DNA of 64,000 nucleotides from contig NZ_JAKRWF010000003.1 in the NCBI RefSeq assembly GCF_022352215.1, positions 229,854-293,853 of the forward strand, in the 5' to 3' direction. The stretch comes from Flavihumibacter cheonanensis. GTDB taxonomy: Bacteria; Bacteroidota; Bacteroidia; Chitinophagales; Chitinophagaceae. Of this stretch, positions 1 to 8,209 are shown one piece after another (the first letter of the stretch is position 1; every line of letters begins with the position of its first letter). Under the pieces are notes generated by a model that ran no database searches, was not told where the DNA came from, and saw only the letters and a program-made list of their open reading frames with translations. The position numbers were made by a program, and so were the translations under genes.

Positions 1-376
1 ATTCTTCCACCACCGTGCTCAGGCGATGAATCTCATCAATAAACAATACATCATTGGGCTCCAGGTTGGTAAGCAGGCCCGCCAGGTCGGCTGGCTTTTC
101 TATCACAGGTCCGGATGTTTCCCGAATCTGTACTCCCATCTCATTGGCCACAATCCTGGACAGGGTGGTTTTACCCAAACCGGGCGGACCGTGAAACAGG
201 ACATGATCGAGGGCTTCACCTCTGATTTTTGCTGCTTTAATGAAAATTTTCAGGTTCTCAATGATCTGCGCCTGCCCGGCAAAATCGTCAATTTCGCGTG
301 GGCGCAAACTATTCTCAAACTCTTTTTCCGCAGAACCTGCCGGGTTCGAACCCGGATCTAATAATGGATTACTCAT
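1..376 (-). CDS. ruvB: RuvB Holliday-junction helicase, N-terminal part (truncated by window edge)
   Basis: This is the ATPase motor of the RuvABC branch-migration complex. About 125 N-terminal residues are visible. The Walker A motif [11 protein letters not shown] and the Walker B motif [11 protein letters not shown] are both present, as in full-length RuvB; the remaining two thirds lie beyond the window edge. The ATG at 376 gives the usual short leader before the conserved [12 protein letters not shown] block. It follows the phosphorylase gene on the same strand after 48 bases, so it may be co-transcribed. The partner gene ruvC lies near the other end of the window. Confidence 0.95.
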   Translation of the reverse strand, partial: MSNPLLDPGSNPAGSAEKEFENSLRPREIDDFAGQAQIIENLKIFIKAAKIRGEALDHVLFHGPPGLGKTTLSRIVANEMGVQIRETSGPVIEKPADLAGLLTNLEPNDVLFIDEIHRLSTVVEE

Positions 377-424
377 AATCATTCTATTCTCACTTCCTAC
401 TACGTCAATATTAGTCAAAAACTT

Positions 425-2080
425 TTATTCAGCACCTCCATAAAGTTTTTCATAATACTCAATCGCCATCCGATTACTGTCGAATTGGGGAAGAATGGAA
501 TTCATGCTGCTTTTTACAATAGCTTGCCAACGAGTTTTATTTTGATAGTACATCGGGAGTATTTCCTTTTCCAGGAGATCATATAAGGTATTGGCATCTT
601 TTTCATCCTGGATATGTTCCGGCAGAGAGGGATCCGCAGGCGGTATAACGAAGCCATTTTCTTTGTCTCTAACAAACTCCGGAAACCATCCATCCGGAAT
701 GGAAAGATTAACTGCCCCGTTCATGGCGGCAGACATCCCACTGGTACCAGAAGCTTCATGCCCGATGCGGGGTACATTCAACCAAAGATCGGCCCCCTGC
801 TTCAGTATGCGGGAGAGTTTCAGTTCATAACCTGTAAGAATGGCGCAGTTGGTGTAGGTTTTGCAGAGATGAACTATTTTATCAAAGGAAGCAATACCGG
901 AATAATCCATTGGGTGGGGTTTACCGGCCCAGATGATCTGGACTGGCATCTTTTCATTACTAACCAATTGATGAAAACGTTCCATATTGGTGAGCAACAA
1001 TTCTGCTCTTTTATATCCAACAAACCGTTTCGCAAATACAATCGTGAAAACATCCTCTTTATATATTTCTCCTGCCTGTTCTGCGACCTCTTCAAACAAG
1101 CGGCACTTGCGATGTTTTTTCAGCTTTTCCAGGGCGGCATCATCTTCATTGGATACGACCTGGTACATCTTGAAATCAGCCCAGTAAGTAAAACTTTGAG
1201 CATTCGTAATTGAGATCATTTTGCAAATGCCTTCTGCACCCTTCCACATTCCCCGAAGTGTTTGCAGATGCAAGTTGGAAACACCATTCGCCAGTCCAGC
1301 CAAACGCAAGGCAACAAGTGTATGATTAAACTGATCTTCCTGAATACCTGTAATATTTCTTAGTTCCGGCAACGGAATGTTATTGAAAAAACCGAATTTC
1401 TGAAGCAGGTAAATATCTGAAACCCGATTGCCTCCCGGTTCAGGGGTATGATTGGTAAATACCAGGCGTTTTTTAACTGCTTCAACTGATTTGTATTTTT
1501 CATAGAGATAAAATGCAAGCGGCAATGCATGCGATTCATTCAGGTGATAAATTTCCGGCAGCCAGTTCAATTCTTCTAATAAGCGGGCACCTCCATACCC
1601 CAGCAGGATGGCAGCAGCAATCGTGGTTTCCGGATTGGAGTCATACAGATGATGTGAAATGGTTTTACCGAGGTAATCGTTTTCCGGCAGATCCGTACTT
1701 AAGAAAAAGACAGGTGCGGTTTTGAAAATTTCCGGAGCCAGGTAGTAAGCGGTGACCCATACATCATGTCCCGATATCTGAATAGTAAATTTGATATCCG
1801 TTTTTTGCAGAAAACCATACACTTTTTCCTGGAACAAAACATACATGGATTGATCCTGTTTACGAACCTGGTCATAATATCCGTAGTTCCATAAAATCCC
1901 AATACCCACCATATTTTGTTTCAATTCATAGGCGCTGCGCATGTGCGAACCTCCCAGGTACCCCAATCCACCCGCATAGGTTTTTAAAGGCTGGTGAATC
2001 GCAAATTCCATACAGAAATAAGCCACCGGTTTTTCGTAGGCCTTAGCAATTGTATAGGGATGTTGAAATTGAAATTTCAT
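425..2080 (-). CDS. alpha-glucan phosphorylase-like (GT35) protein lacking the PLP lysine
   Basis: The 551 residues belong to the short alpha-glucan phosphorylase group (GT35). The N-terminal KPVAYFCMEFAIHQPL and AGGLGYLGG blocks are typical. A middle block reads HLNESHALPLA and VFTNHTPEPGGNRV, and YKRAELLL resembles the phosphate/PLP-contact segment. The C-terminal signature reads EASGTSGMSAAMNGAVNL. In phosphorylases the residue after GM or NM is the lysine that binds pyridoxal phosphate; here it is Ser450 (codon 731-733). The substitution suggests either a non-PLP activity or loss of phosphorolysis. Family membership is clear and the reaction is not. A small hairpin (CCTGAT-gtaa-ATCAGG, 2145-2160) lies upstream of the start. 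Confidence 0.8.
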   Translation of the reverse strand: MKFQFQHPYTIAKAYEKPVAYFCMEFAIHQPLKTYAGGLGYLGGSHMRSAYELKQNMVGIGILWNYGYYDQVRKQDQSMYVLFQEKVYGFLQKTDIKFTIQISGHDVWVTAYYLAPEIFKTAPVFFLSTDLPENDYLGKTISHHLYDSNPETTIAAAILLGYGGARLLEELNWLPEIYHLNESHALPLAFYLYEKYKSVEAVKKRLVFTNHTPEPGGNRVSDIYLLQKFGFFNNIPLPELRNITGIQEDQFNHTLVALRLAGLANGVSNLHLQTLRGMWKGAEGICKMISITNAQSFTYWADFKMYQVVSNEDDAALEKLKKHRKCRLFEEVAEQAGEIYKEDVFTIVFAKRFVGYKRAELLLTNMERFHQLVSNEKMPVQIIWAGKPHPMDYSGIASFDKIVHLCKTYTNCAILTGYELKLSRILKQGADLWLNVPRIGHEASGTSGMSAAMNGAVNLSIPDGWFPEFVRDKENGFVIPPADPSLPEHIQDEKDANTLYDLLEKEILPMYYQNKTRWQAIVKSSMNSILPQFDSNRMAIEYYEKLYGGAE

Positions 2081-2197
2081 GCTGATCTAGTTTGATATGT
2101 GCAGATTCGAAGCAGGAAAGGTAACCCAGTAACAGGAACAATCCCCTGATGTAAATCAGGCAAAAATGTGATTCTAGAGCCATACCGGAAATATTTA

Positions 2198-2228
2198 TTT
2201 GCATATACAAACAAGATTTCTATCTTTG
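2198..2228 (+). promoter_or_regulatory. promoter of the MarR gene with overlapping operator palindrome
   Basis: A TTTG -33 element (2198-2201) is followed after exactly 19 bases by TATCTTTG (2221-2228), a full match to the Bacteroidota TAnnTTTG -7 box. The -33 element is the first half of the palindrome TTTGCATATACAAA (2198-2211). A regulator bound there would block the promoter. The core TTGCATATACAA recurs at 2677-2688. Confidence 0.7.
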
Positions 2229-2232
2229 TTTG

Positions 2233-2658
2233 GTGAAAGCATCTGAAAGCAGGTATCATAAGTGTATTTATTTTTCCAGCAATGCCCTTGCCAGGAAGAT
2301 TGAGAAACTAGCTATGGAGAGCTGGAAAAAACTGGGACTTGCACCGAGTCATGCCTACCTTTTACTACTGGTATTGGAAGATCCCGGTGTACAACCAGGT
2401 TATGCTGCAGAAGAACTGCAATTGAGTCCCAGTACCGTTACCCGCCTGCTGGAAAAACTCGAGGAGAAGAAAATGGTAGTCCGGACCACCGAAGGCAAAC
2501 TCACCAATATCTACCCAACCCCCAAAGCGAAAGAACTCTATCCCCAAATGAAAAACTGCACCCGCGAATTCCAGGAAAAATACCAGTCGCTGATCAATGA
2601 AGAAGAAGCCAGCCGTCTTGTAAAATCCATCAACCGTATCAACGACCAATTACCCTAA
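2233..2658 (+). CDS. MarR-family transcriptional regulator
   Basis: This is a winged-helix DNA-binding regulator of about 141 residues. Recognition-helix region: GYAAEELQLSPSTVTRLLEKLEEKKMV. Wing: RTTEGKLTNIYPTPKAKEL. The conserved N-terminal dimerisation segment (CIYFSSNALARKIEKLA) must be translated, yet the only standard in-frame starts before ATG 2314 are TTG 2230 and GTG 2233. Both lie within five bases of the -7 box, so the message is probably leaderless. I chose GTG 2233. Autoregulation, and control of the oxidoreductase gene 40 bases downstream, are inferred from the shared palindrome. Confidence 0.85.
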   Translation: MKASESRYHKCIYFSSNALARKIEKLAMESWKKLGLAPSHAYLLLLVLEDPGVQPGYAAEELQLSPSTVTRLLEKLEEKKMVVRTTEGKLTNIYPTPKAKELYPQMKNCTREFQEKYQSLINEEEASRLVKSINRINDQLP

Positions 2659-2676
2659 ATTTTTTTTATTTATTAA

Positions 2677-2688
2677 TTGCATATACAA
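2677..2688. promoter_or_regulatory. second copy of the MarR-type operator
   Basis: TTGCATATACAA repeats 12 bases of the palindrome in the marR promoter. It lies 11 bases before the ATG of the NmrA-like gene, where a bound regulator would control that gene. Confidence 0.5.
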
Positions 2689-2698
2689 ATATCAAACC

Positions 2699-3595
2699 AT
2701 GAACTACGTTTTAACAGGAGGCGCCGGCCATATCACCAAACCTTTGGCGCTACAATTATTGAAAGCAGGACACCAGGTAACAATAATTGGAAGAGCAGAA
2801 GCGAATCTTCAAGAGCTCTCAGCAGCAGGTGCAAAAACAGCTATCGGCTCTGTTGAGGACAGTGCTTTTTTAAGCAAGAGCTTTACAGGAGCAGACGCTG
2901 TATACCTCATGATACCACCCATCTGGAATCCTGCCAACTGGAAAGAAGCAATCGGGCAAGTAGGGAAAAACTATGCAACTGCGCTCCAGGCAGCTGGAGT
3001 TAAATATGCCGTTTTATTAAGCAGTATTGGTGCGCATATGCCTGATGGTTGCGGCCCGGTGAGTGGATTGTACCTGGCTGAACAGGCATTGGAAGCTGTA
3101 CCTGGATTGAATCTGCTCGCCTTGCGCCCTGGTTATTTTTACTACAACTTGCTTGGCAACATCTCAATGATAAAAAATGCAGGAATCATTGGGAGTAATT
3201 TTGGAGGAAATGAAGAAAAGCTGATCCTATCATCCACTGATGATATTGCATCCACAGCAGCAAGTGCCTTACAGCAATTAGATTTTTCTGGTTTCACGGT
3301 TCGCTACCTGGTAAGTGATGAACTAACCTCCCAGGAGATCGCACAAAAGATTGGAAATACTATTGGCAAACCGGAACTTCCCTGGGTTGCGTTTACTGAT
3401 GAACAGGCCGAACAGGGTTTGCTGGGAGCAGGACTGCCGGCAGAGAATGCCCGGAATTATGTGGAAATGGGAACAGCCATCAGAAGTGGAAAAATGTTTG
3501 AAGATTATCAAACAGATACAGTAAAAATAAAGGGTAACAATTCCTTTGATGACTTCCTTCCGAAATTCAAAGCCGCTTTTGAAGCAGCACAATAA
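2699..3595 (+). CDS. NAD(P)H-binding NmrA-like oxidoreductase
   Basis: The 298 residues form an atypical short-chain dehydrogenase. The N-terminal YVLTGGAGHITKPLA is a Rossmann GxxGxxx nucleotide-binding loop. The following GAKTAIGSVEDSAFLSKSF and ALQAAGVKYAVLLSSIGAH are typical of NmrA/quinone-oxidoreductase-2-like proteins. No classical YxxxK pair is obvious, as is common in NmrA-type sensors. It follows the MarR gene by 40 bases and shares its operator-like palindrome, which recalls MarR-controlled redox or quinone-stress units. The physiological substrate is unknown. Confidence 0.85.
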   Translation: MNYVLTGGAGHITKPLALQLLKAGHQVTIIGRAEANLQELSAAGAKTAIGSVEDSAFLSKSFTGADAVYLMIPPIWNPANWKEAIGQVGKNYATALQAAGVKYAVLLSSIGAHMPDGCGPVSGLYLAEQALEAVPGLNLLALRPGYFYYNLLGNISMIKNAGIIGSNFGGNEEKLILSSTDDIASTAASALQQLDFSGFTVRYLVSDELTSQEIAQKIGNTIGKPELPWVAFTDEQAEQGLLGAGLPAENARNYVEMGTAIRSGKMFEDYQTDTVKIKGNNSFDDFLPKFKAAFEAAQ

Positions 3596-3598
3596 AAA

Positions 3599-3640
3599 AA
3601 CCGGGACTGCCACAATTTGCTGGCAGTCCCGGTTCTCTTT
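3599..3640. terminator. bidirectional intrinsic terminator
   Basis: A perfect 14-bp stem (AACCGGGACTGCCA, 3599-3612, with TGGCAGTCCCGGTT, 3621-3634) has an 8-base loop. It is preceded by an A-run and followed by a T-rich stretch. It separates the convergent NmrA-like and OmpA-like genes and suits both. Confidence 0.9.
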
Positions 3641-4847
3641 ATTTCTCTCTTAACTGAACTGAAATCCGGCGATCCACTCTACGTTCTTCATCACTGGCAG
3701 TTTCTGCTACTTTTGCCAGCTCTTCACCATAACCTTCGGCTCCAACCAACTGTGCCGCATTCGCACCTTCTTTCTTAATTTCAGCCAACACAGCATCGGC
3801 TCTTTCCTGTGACAATTTCTTATTATCCGCGTCATTACCCACCTTATCAGTATAACCACCGATTTTTATTTTAGCCTTTGGATATGCTTTAAGAATGGCT
3901 ACTATGTTCCGGATCTGAGCAATACTTTCAGCAGTCAGCCTGGCACTGCCGGTTTCAAAATTGAGGTTATCAAAATCAAACCACTGATCCTTACCGGCTA
4001 CACAGGCAGCATCATTCAGGCAGGCCACCAGTTTATCTTCAATACCACCCTTGTATGCATCAATTTCAGTACCATCTGCCAGTTTTACTTTAATGGATTC
4101 AACAGCCGGAACAGTAACCGGTACGGCAGTTAATGTGTCCGCAGTTTTAACAGGCGTTCCCATCACCACTTCCTCTTTATGCTCTCCTCCCCCACAGCCT
4201 TTAAACAGGTATAATAAGAGTGCAACACCTGCCAGACCCAATAGCAGGGGCATCAACCAGGAACCTGATTTTTTTGGCTCTTCACCATGAGGAACAGCAG
4301 GGCGCGGAGCACTACTGCTAATACCTAACATGTTTCCAATATTTAAACCAGCCGGCAGTGCATTTAGAAAACTGGATTTCTGATTACTGAGTAAGGAGCT
4401 TAATCCCGATGCAGACAGCCCATTTTCTGTAGCATGTTTACCCAGGAAGCCCATTACCATGGGTGCAATCGAACCAAGCAGGGAGGCAGCAGAGGAACCT
4501 TTGATCCCGGCGAAAGAAGCAATCGCATTGGCAATACTGCCAACCTTATCACCGAATATACTGTGCAATATACCAGGTGAACTATCCGGCACACCACCCC
4601 CTCCAGGGTTAAAAGCATTTCCCAGATTTCCTAATATACCACTATTCATGGCCTGCTTTGCCAGGTCCATAATCATGTTTCCACCACCCGATTCTGCTTT
4701 TTGGGTGATGCCTAATAGACTCGCTGGTAATAGTCCGGAAACTGCCTTTCCAACCGAGGATTCTGATTCTTGTAAATAACCTGCGGCTTTGCCGATCAGA
4801 TCAGGCGTAATGAAGGATTTCGCTGCATCCAGGATGTTAAATGCCAT
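3639..4847 (-). CDS. DUF937-like / OmpA-domain membrane protein
   Basis: This is a 402-residue envelope protein. The N-terminal ~190 residues are glycine- and serine-rich with amphipathic helices (FLGKHATENGLSASGLSSLL), resembling DUF937/YidB-like proteins. A single membrane segment (SWLMPLLLGLAGVALLLYLF) follows. The C-terminal ~120 residues form an OmpA-type peptidoglycan-binding domain: FDFDNLNFETGSARLT, GGYTDKVGNDADNKKLSQERA and RRVDRRISVQL. This architecture probably anchors the protein to the cell wall. It is convergent with the NmrA-like gene across a strong terminator. Confidence 0.85.
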   Translation of the reverse strand: MAFNILDAAKSFITPDLIGKAAGYLQESESSVGKAVSGLLPASLLGITQKAESGGGNMIMDLAKQAMNSGILGNLGNAFNPGGGGVPDSSPGILHSIFGDKVGSIANAIASFAGIKGSSAASLLGSIAPMVMGFLGKHATENGLSASGLSSLLSNQKSSFLNALPAGLNIGNMLGISSSAPRPAVPHGEEPKKSGSWLMPLLLGLAGVALLLYLFKGCGGGEHKEEVVMGTPVKTADTLTAVPVTVPAVESIKVKLADGTEIDAYKGGIEDKLVACLNDAACVAGKDQWFDFDNLNFETGSARLTAESIAQIRNIVAILKAYPKAKIKIGGYTDKVGNDADNKKLSQERADAVLAEIKKEGANAAQLVGAEGYGEELAKVAETASDEERRVDRRISVQLREK

Positions 4848-4920
4848 AACTTTTGTTTAAATGTTAGGTAATAAACGGGGCGGATGCCAGCTAATCAGGA
4901 GGAAGGGTAGGAAGTTGAAA

Positions 4921-5610
4921 TTACAGAAATTTATTCAGTTGCAGAATCAGGTCCGGATCCGGACAATTACTAAGCCATTGTTCCCGCTCACTGTAACGCA
5001 CCACTCCTGGATAGTCGCCCTCATTCAAACCCAGATCCGATATCAGTTGAAAATGCAGGTGGGGTGGCCATTGCCCATTTTCAACCGGCGCCCCGAAATG
5101 TGCCAACTCCTGTCCGCGGTTAATGTATTGCCCGGGTGCCAGCGAATCGATATCCCGTTTAGAAACATGCCCATACAAGGTATAAAAGGGAATGCCATCC
5201 AACTGGTGCAGCAATATAATCGTAGCCCCATAATCTCCCAGGCGATCATTCCATCCAATACTGTGTACCATTCCACCCATGAATGCATATACAGGTGTAC
5301 CTGCAGGTCCCCAGATATCGGTTCCTATATGCAGGCGTCGGGGCTCTTCTCCTTCATCAAAAAGGGCACTTCGACTGTACATAAATCGTAGTTCATTGTA
5401 ACCCCCAATCAGGTAACGGGCTTGTTTTGCTTCGCGAAGACTTTGCATAAAGCTCACAAATCGCTCCAGGTTGTCGGCTATACCTTCTGGTAAGTCGCCA
5501 TTTTGGGTCAGCTTCAATGCCGCCAGTTTATCCGTACCGGGAGTAAACGAAACTACAGGGTGAAAACTGCCTTGGTTACGGGTAAGGCTGGCAATCAGGG
5601 GATTTATCAT
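4921..5610 (-). CDS. M23-family metallopeptidase
   Basis: This is a 229-residue LytM/M23 peptidoglycan endopeptidase-like protein. The zinc site is visible: HIGTDIWGPAGTPVYA carries the first His and Asp, and PPHLHFQL carries the HxH motif, with YGHVSKRD between. The start is placed at ATG 5610, not the upstream TTG at 5661, because TATCTTTG ends only four bases upstream. No export signal is evident. The gene is divergent from the sucrose-type operon, with 86 bases between the starts. Confidence 0.85.
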   Translation of the reverse strand: MINPLIASLTRNQGSFHPVVSFTPGTDKLAALKLTQNGDLPEGIADNLERFVSFMQSLREAKQARYLIGGYNELRFMYSRSALFDEGEEPRRLHIGTDIWGPAGTPVYAFMGGMVHSIGWNDRLGDYGATIILLHQLDGIPFYTLYGHVSKRDIDSLAPGQYINRGQELAHFGAPVENGQWPPHLHFQLISDLGLNEGDYPGVVRYSEREQWLSNCPDPDLILQLNKFL

Positions 5611-5614
5611 AGCA

Positions 5615-5622
5615 CAAAGATA
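5615..5622 (-). promoter_or_regulatory. -7 box (TATCTTTG) at the start of the M23 gene
   Basis: On the minus strand TATCTTTG ends four bases before ATG 5610, a full match to TAnnTTTG. No TTTG is seen at the ideal -33 distance. The position implies a transcript starting at or near the start codon. Confidence 0.5.
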
Positions 5623-5671
5623 ACGCAACGGTTTGCTGTGGAGATCTTGGCCCCTGCCCAAACAGAAGTAC

Positions 5672-5679
5672 TATTTTTA
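5672..5679 (+). promoter_or_regulatory. -7-like box of the sucrose-type operon
   Basis: TATTTTTA matches TAnnTTTG at seven of eight positions and lies 17 bases before ATG 5697. No clear -33 element is seen. Confidence 0.3.
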
Positions 5680-5696
5680 AATACCAACGATTGCTT

Positions 5697-7025
5697 ATGC
5701 AGTTTCAAAAACCCTCCCTGAGTTTCTGGCAGATCATCAATATGAATGTAGGCTTCTTCGGCATTCAATACAGTTTTGGCCTGCAACAGACCGCGATCAA
5801 TCCCCTTTACAGTTTCCTTGATGCCAAACCGGAGGAACTACCTATTCTGAACCTTGCGGGTCCCATGACCGGCCTATTGATTCAACCGGTCATTGGGGCA
5901 TTGAGCGACCGAACCTGGCACCCCCGCTGGGGCAGAAGAAAACCCTATTTTTTAATTGGCGCTATCTTTTGCAGTATCTGCTTGTTCGCGTTTCCATTTA
6001 GTCGGGCATTGTGGATGGCGGCCGGATTGCTCTGGATCCTTGATGCTGCCAACAATACCGCCATGGAACCTTACCGGGCATTTATTGCAGATAAACTTCC
6101 GGCCCGGCAACAGCCAACCGGATTTCTGACACAGAGTTTCTTCACCGGCCTTGGTATCACATTAGCGAATTTATCACTTGGTTTTTTTAAAGATATCATT
6201 ACCGGTACTTCATCTTCCGGCATTCCTTATTGGGTGTACGGCTCCTTTTTTGTTGGAGGTGTTTGCTCCATACTATCTGTACTCTGGTCGGTACTAACCA
6301 CGCCGGAAATACCACCCACACCCGCAGAACTGGCTGAACTTAGAGCCCGCCCCAAAGGATTTTTTGAACCCTTTAAAGAAATCATGGAAGCCATCCGACA
6401 TATGCCACCGATCATGTGGAAACTAGCCCTGGTTTACCTGTTTCAATGGTATGCGATGTTCTGTTACTGGCAATATGTTTCACTCAGCATTGCAGCCTCT
6501 GTATTTAAAACTGACAGCAGTGGTCCTGCTTATGAAGATGCAGTGGTACTAACGGGACAGGTAAATGGCTTTTACAATATCGTTACTTTCTTATCCGCAT
6601 TCGGACTGGTGGTGCTAGCTAGAAAATGGGGTGCGAAATGGGTACATGTTATCTGTTTATTACTGGCCAGCATGGGACTATTTATTTTCCCCTTCATTGA
6701 ACAGCCTTTCCTGCTCTTCCTTCCGATGGTTGGATTTGGAATCGCCTGGGCCAGCATGATGGGTATACCCTATGTGATGGTAGTTGGAAGTATTCCCAAG
6801 GAAAAATATGGCGTATATATGGGTATCATCAATATGATGATTGTGATTCCTATGATCCTGCAGACCCTTAGCTTTGGGTGGGTATATGAAAATATATTGA
6901 GCAGTGTACCAGGTAACGCCATCTTCTTTGCTGCAGGCCTGCTGTTTTTAGCCGCGATGGCCACCCTGCGAATCAAACCCTTACCCATAACCGAAACGCC
7001 TATTCCATCACCCAGTGCCCATTAA
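5697..7025 (+). CDS. MFS sugar transporter (SUT/GPH-like), probably for sucrose
   Basis: The 442 residues have about twelve hydrophobic segments. The loop after the second segment reads GALSDRTWHPRWGRRKPYF, the R-x-G-R-R/K signature of sucrose and maltose proton symporters. ATG 5697 was preferred over TTG 5691 because related proteins begin just before the LSFWQIxNM motif. Two bases separate it from the GH100-like gene, and a fructokinase follows, so disaccharide import, most likely sucrose, is inferred from operon context. Confidence 0.85.
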   Translation: MQFQKPSLSFWQIINMNVGFFGIQYSFGLQQTAINPLYSFLDAKPEELPILNLAGPMTGLLIQPVIGALSDRTWHPRWGRRKPYFLIGAIFCSICLFAFPFSRALWMAAGLLWILDAANNTAMEPYRAFIADKLPARQQPTGFLTQSFFTGLGITLANLSLGFFKDIITGTSSSGIPYWVYGSFFVGGVCSILSVLWSVLTTPEIPPTPAELAELRARPKGFFEPFKEIMEAIRHMPPIMWKLALVYLFQWYAMFCYWQYVSLSIAASVFKTDSSGPAYEDAVVLTGQVNGFYNIVTFLSAFGLVVLARKWGAKWVHVICLLLASMGLFIFPFIEQPFLLFLPMVGFGIAWASMMGIPYVMVVGSIPKEKYGVYMGIINMMIVIPMILQTLSFGWVYENILSSVPGNAIFFAAGLLFLAAMATLRIKPLPITETPIPSPSAH

Positions 7026-7027
7026 CA

Positions 7028-8200
7028 ATGATCAATGTAGCTGAATATCAACGATCTATCGGGATCTTAAAAAAAGCATCCACACCACATGGTTTTGTTG
7101 CCAGTTTACAGGAGCACGACAATTACCGGCGGATCTGGACCCGCGATGGCAGCATGAATTCAATGGCAGCACTCTTGAGTGGAGAAGCAGATCTTATTGA
7201 AACAGTAAAAGCCACCCTGCATACTATTTTCACACACCAGCATCCAAGTGGTTTTATGCCTTCCAATGTTAGTATTGGCGGAGCCGTAAGTTATGGGGGA
7301 ACAGTTGGAAGGGCCGATAATCCAAGTTGGGCAGTGATCACTTTGTGTCAGTATGCACTGCTGCAGAACGACCCAACATTTGCCAAACAATTTCTGCCAC
7401 AGGTAGATCGCTGTTTTTCGGTTATGGATGCCTGGGAGTACAATGGCAAACACCTGTTGTATGTGCCACAGAGTGGCGATTGGGCAGATGAATACATACA
7501 ACATGGCTATATTCTTTTTAACCAGTTGTTACGGATCTGGGCATTACAACTGGCAGCACAGGTTTTCGAAAAGGAAAGCTGGGCAGCCAAGGCAGCAAAG
7601 ATCAGGGAAGTGGTGGAGATCAATTACTGGAACCGTTTGGGTGCTGGTCCTTTATATGCCGGCAACCTGAAACACCAGATGGAAAAGGCTCCCCAGGGCT
7701 TCTGGCTGATGGGCTTTAACCCGGCAAGAATATATCCCCAATTTGATTTACAGGCCAATGCATTGGCGATGATATTGGGATTAGGAGCTGCTGATGAAAA
7801 CAAGGAAGCTTTTCAATTTATGCAGGGAATTTACCTGCGTAAAAAAGCATTGCTGCCTTCTTTCTATCCCAGTATCGAAGCAGATGATCCGGATATGCGG
7901 GAGTTGGAAAATAATTATGCTTATACATTCCGTAACCGGCCACATGAGTTTCACAATGGCGGATTATGGCCTGTGTGGAATGGCTTGCTGGCTGCTGCAG
8001 CCGTTATCATGGAGGATACAGAGTTTGCCGCCACTATTACTCAGGAAATCGAAACAGCGAATCAAAAAAACCAGCACCAGTACAACGAATGCCTGCAGGG
8101 CGAAACTCTTGATCCAATTGGCGTGCCATTTTGTACCTGGAGTGCAGGCGGACATGTGCTGGCCATCGCCTACCTGGAAGGAAAAAGATTGTTCACTTAA
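7028..8200 (+). CDS. GH100-like glycoside hydrolase (neutral invertase type)
   Basis: This 390-residue protein without a signal peptide has the marks of an (alpha/alpha)6-barrel hydrolase. Motifs in order are RRIWTRDGSMNSM, VPQSGDWADEYIQHGY (candidate acid Asp), FHNGGLWPVWNGLLAAA and FCTWSAGGHVLAIAYL. The last two correspond to the HNGGSWPV and QTWSIAG blocks of GH100 neutral/alkaline invertases. Amylo-alpha-1,6-glucosidase-like proteins share the fold and are the main alternative. Its place between a sugar symporter and a fructokinase supports cytoplasmic sucrose hydrolysis. Confidence 0.75.
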   Translation: MINVAEYQRSIGILKKASTPHGFVASLQEHDNYRRIWTRDGSMNSMAALLSGEADLIETVKATLHTIFTHQHPSGFMPSNVSIGGAVSYGGTVGRADNPSWAVITLCQYALLQNDPTFAKQFLPQVDRCFSVMDAWEYNGKHLLYVPQSGDWADEYIQHGYILFNQLLRIWALQLAAQVFEKESWAAKAAKIREVVEINYWNRLGAGPLYAGNLKHQMEKAPQGFWLMGFNPARIYPQFDLQANALAMILGLGAADENKEAFQFMQGIYLRKKALLPSFYPSIEADDPDMRELENNYAYTFRNRPHEFHNGGLWPVWNGLLAAAAVIMEDTEFAATITQEIETANQKNQHQYNECLQGETLDPIGVPFCTWSAGGHVLAIAYLEGKRLFT

Positions 8201-8209
8201 TACCTGGTT

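Noticed and set aside
340-360. A GGTTCGAACCC word resembling a tRNA T-arm.
   Set aside because: It lies in the ruvB coding sequence (minus strand) and no acceptor, D-arm or anticodon arm surrounds it.
425-2080. Frameshift or sequencing error as the cause of the missing PLP lysine.
   Set aside because: The frame is continuous, flanking residues match the family block, and a lysine codon would need more than one base change.
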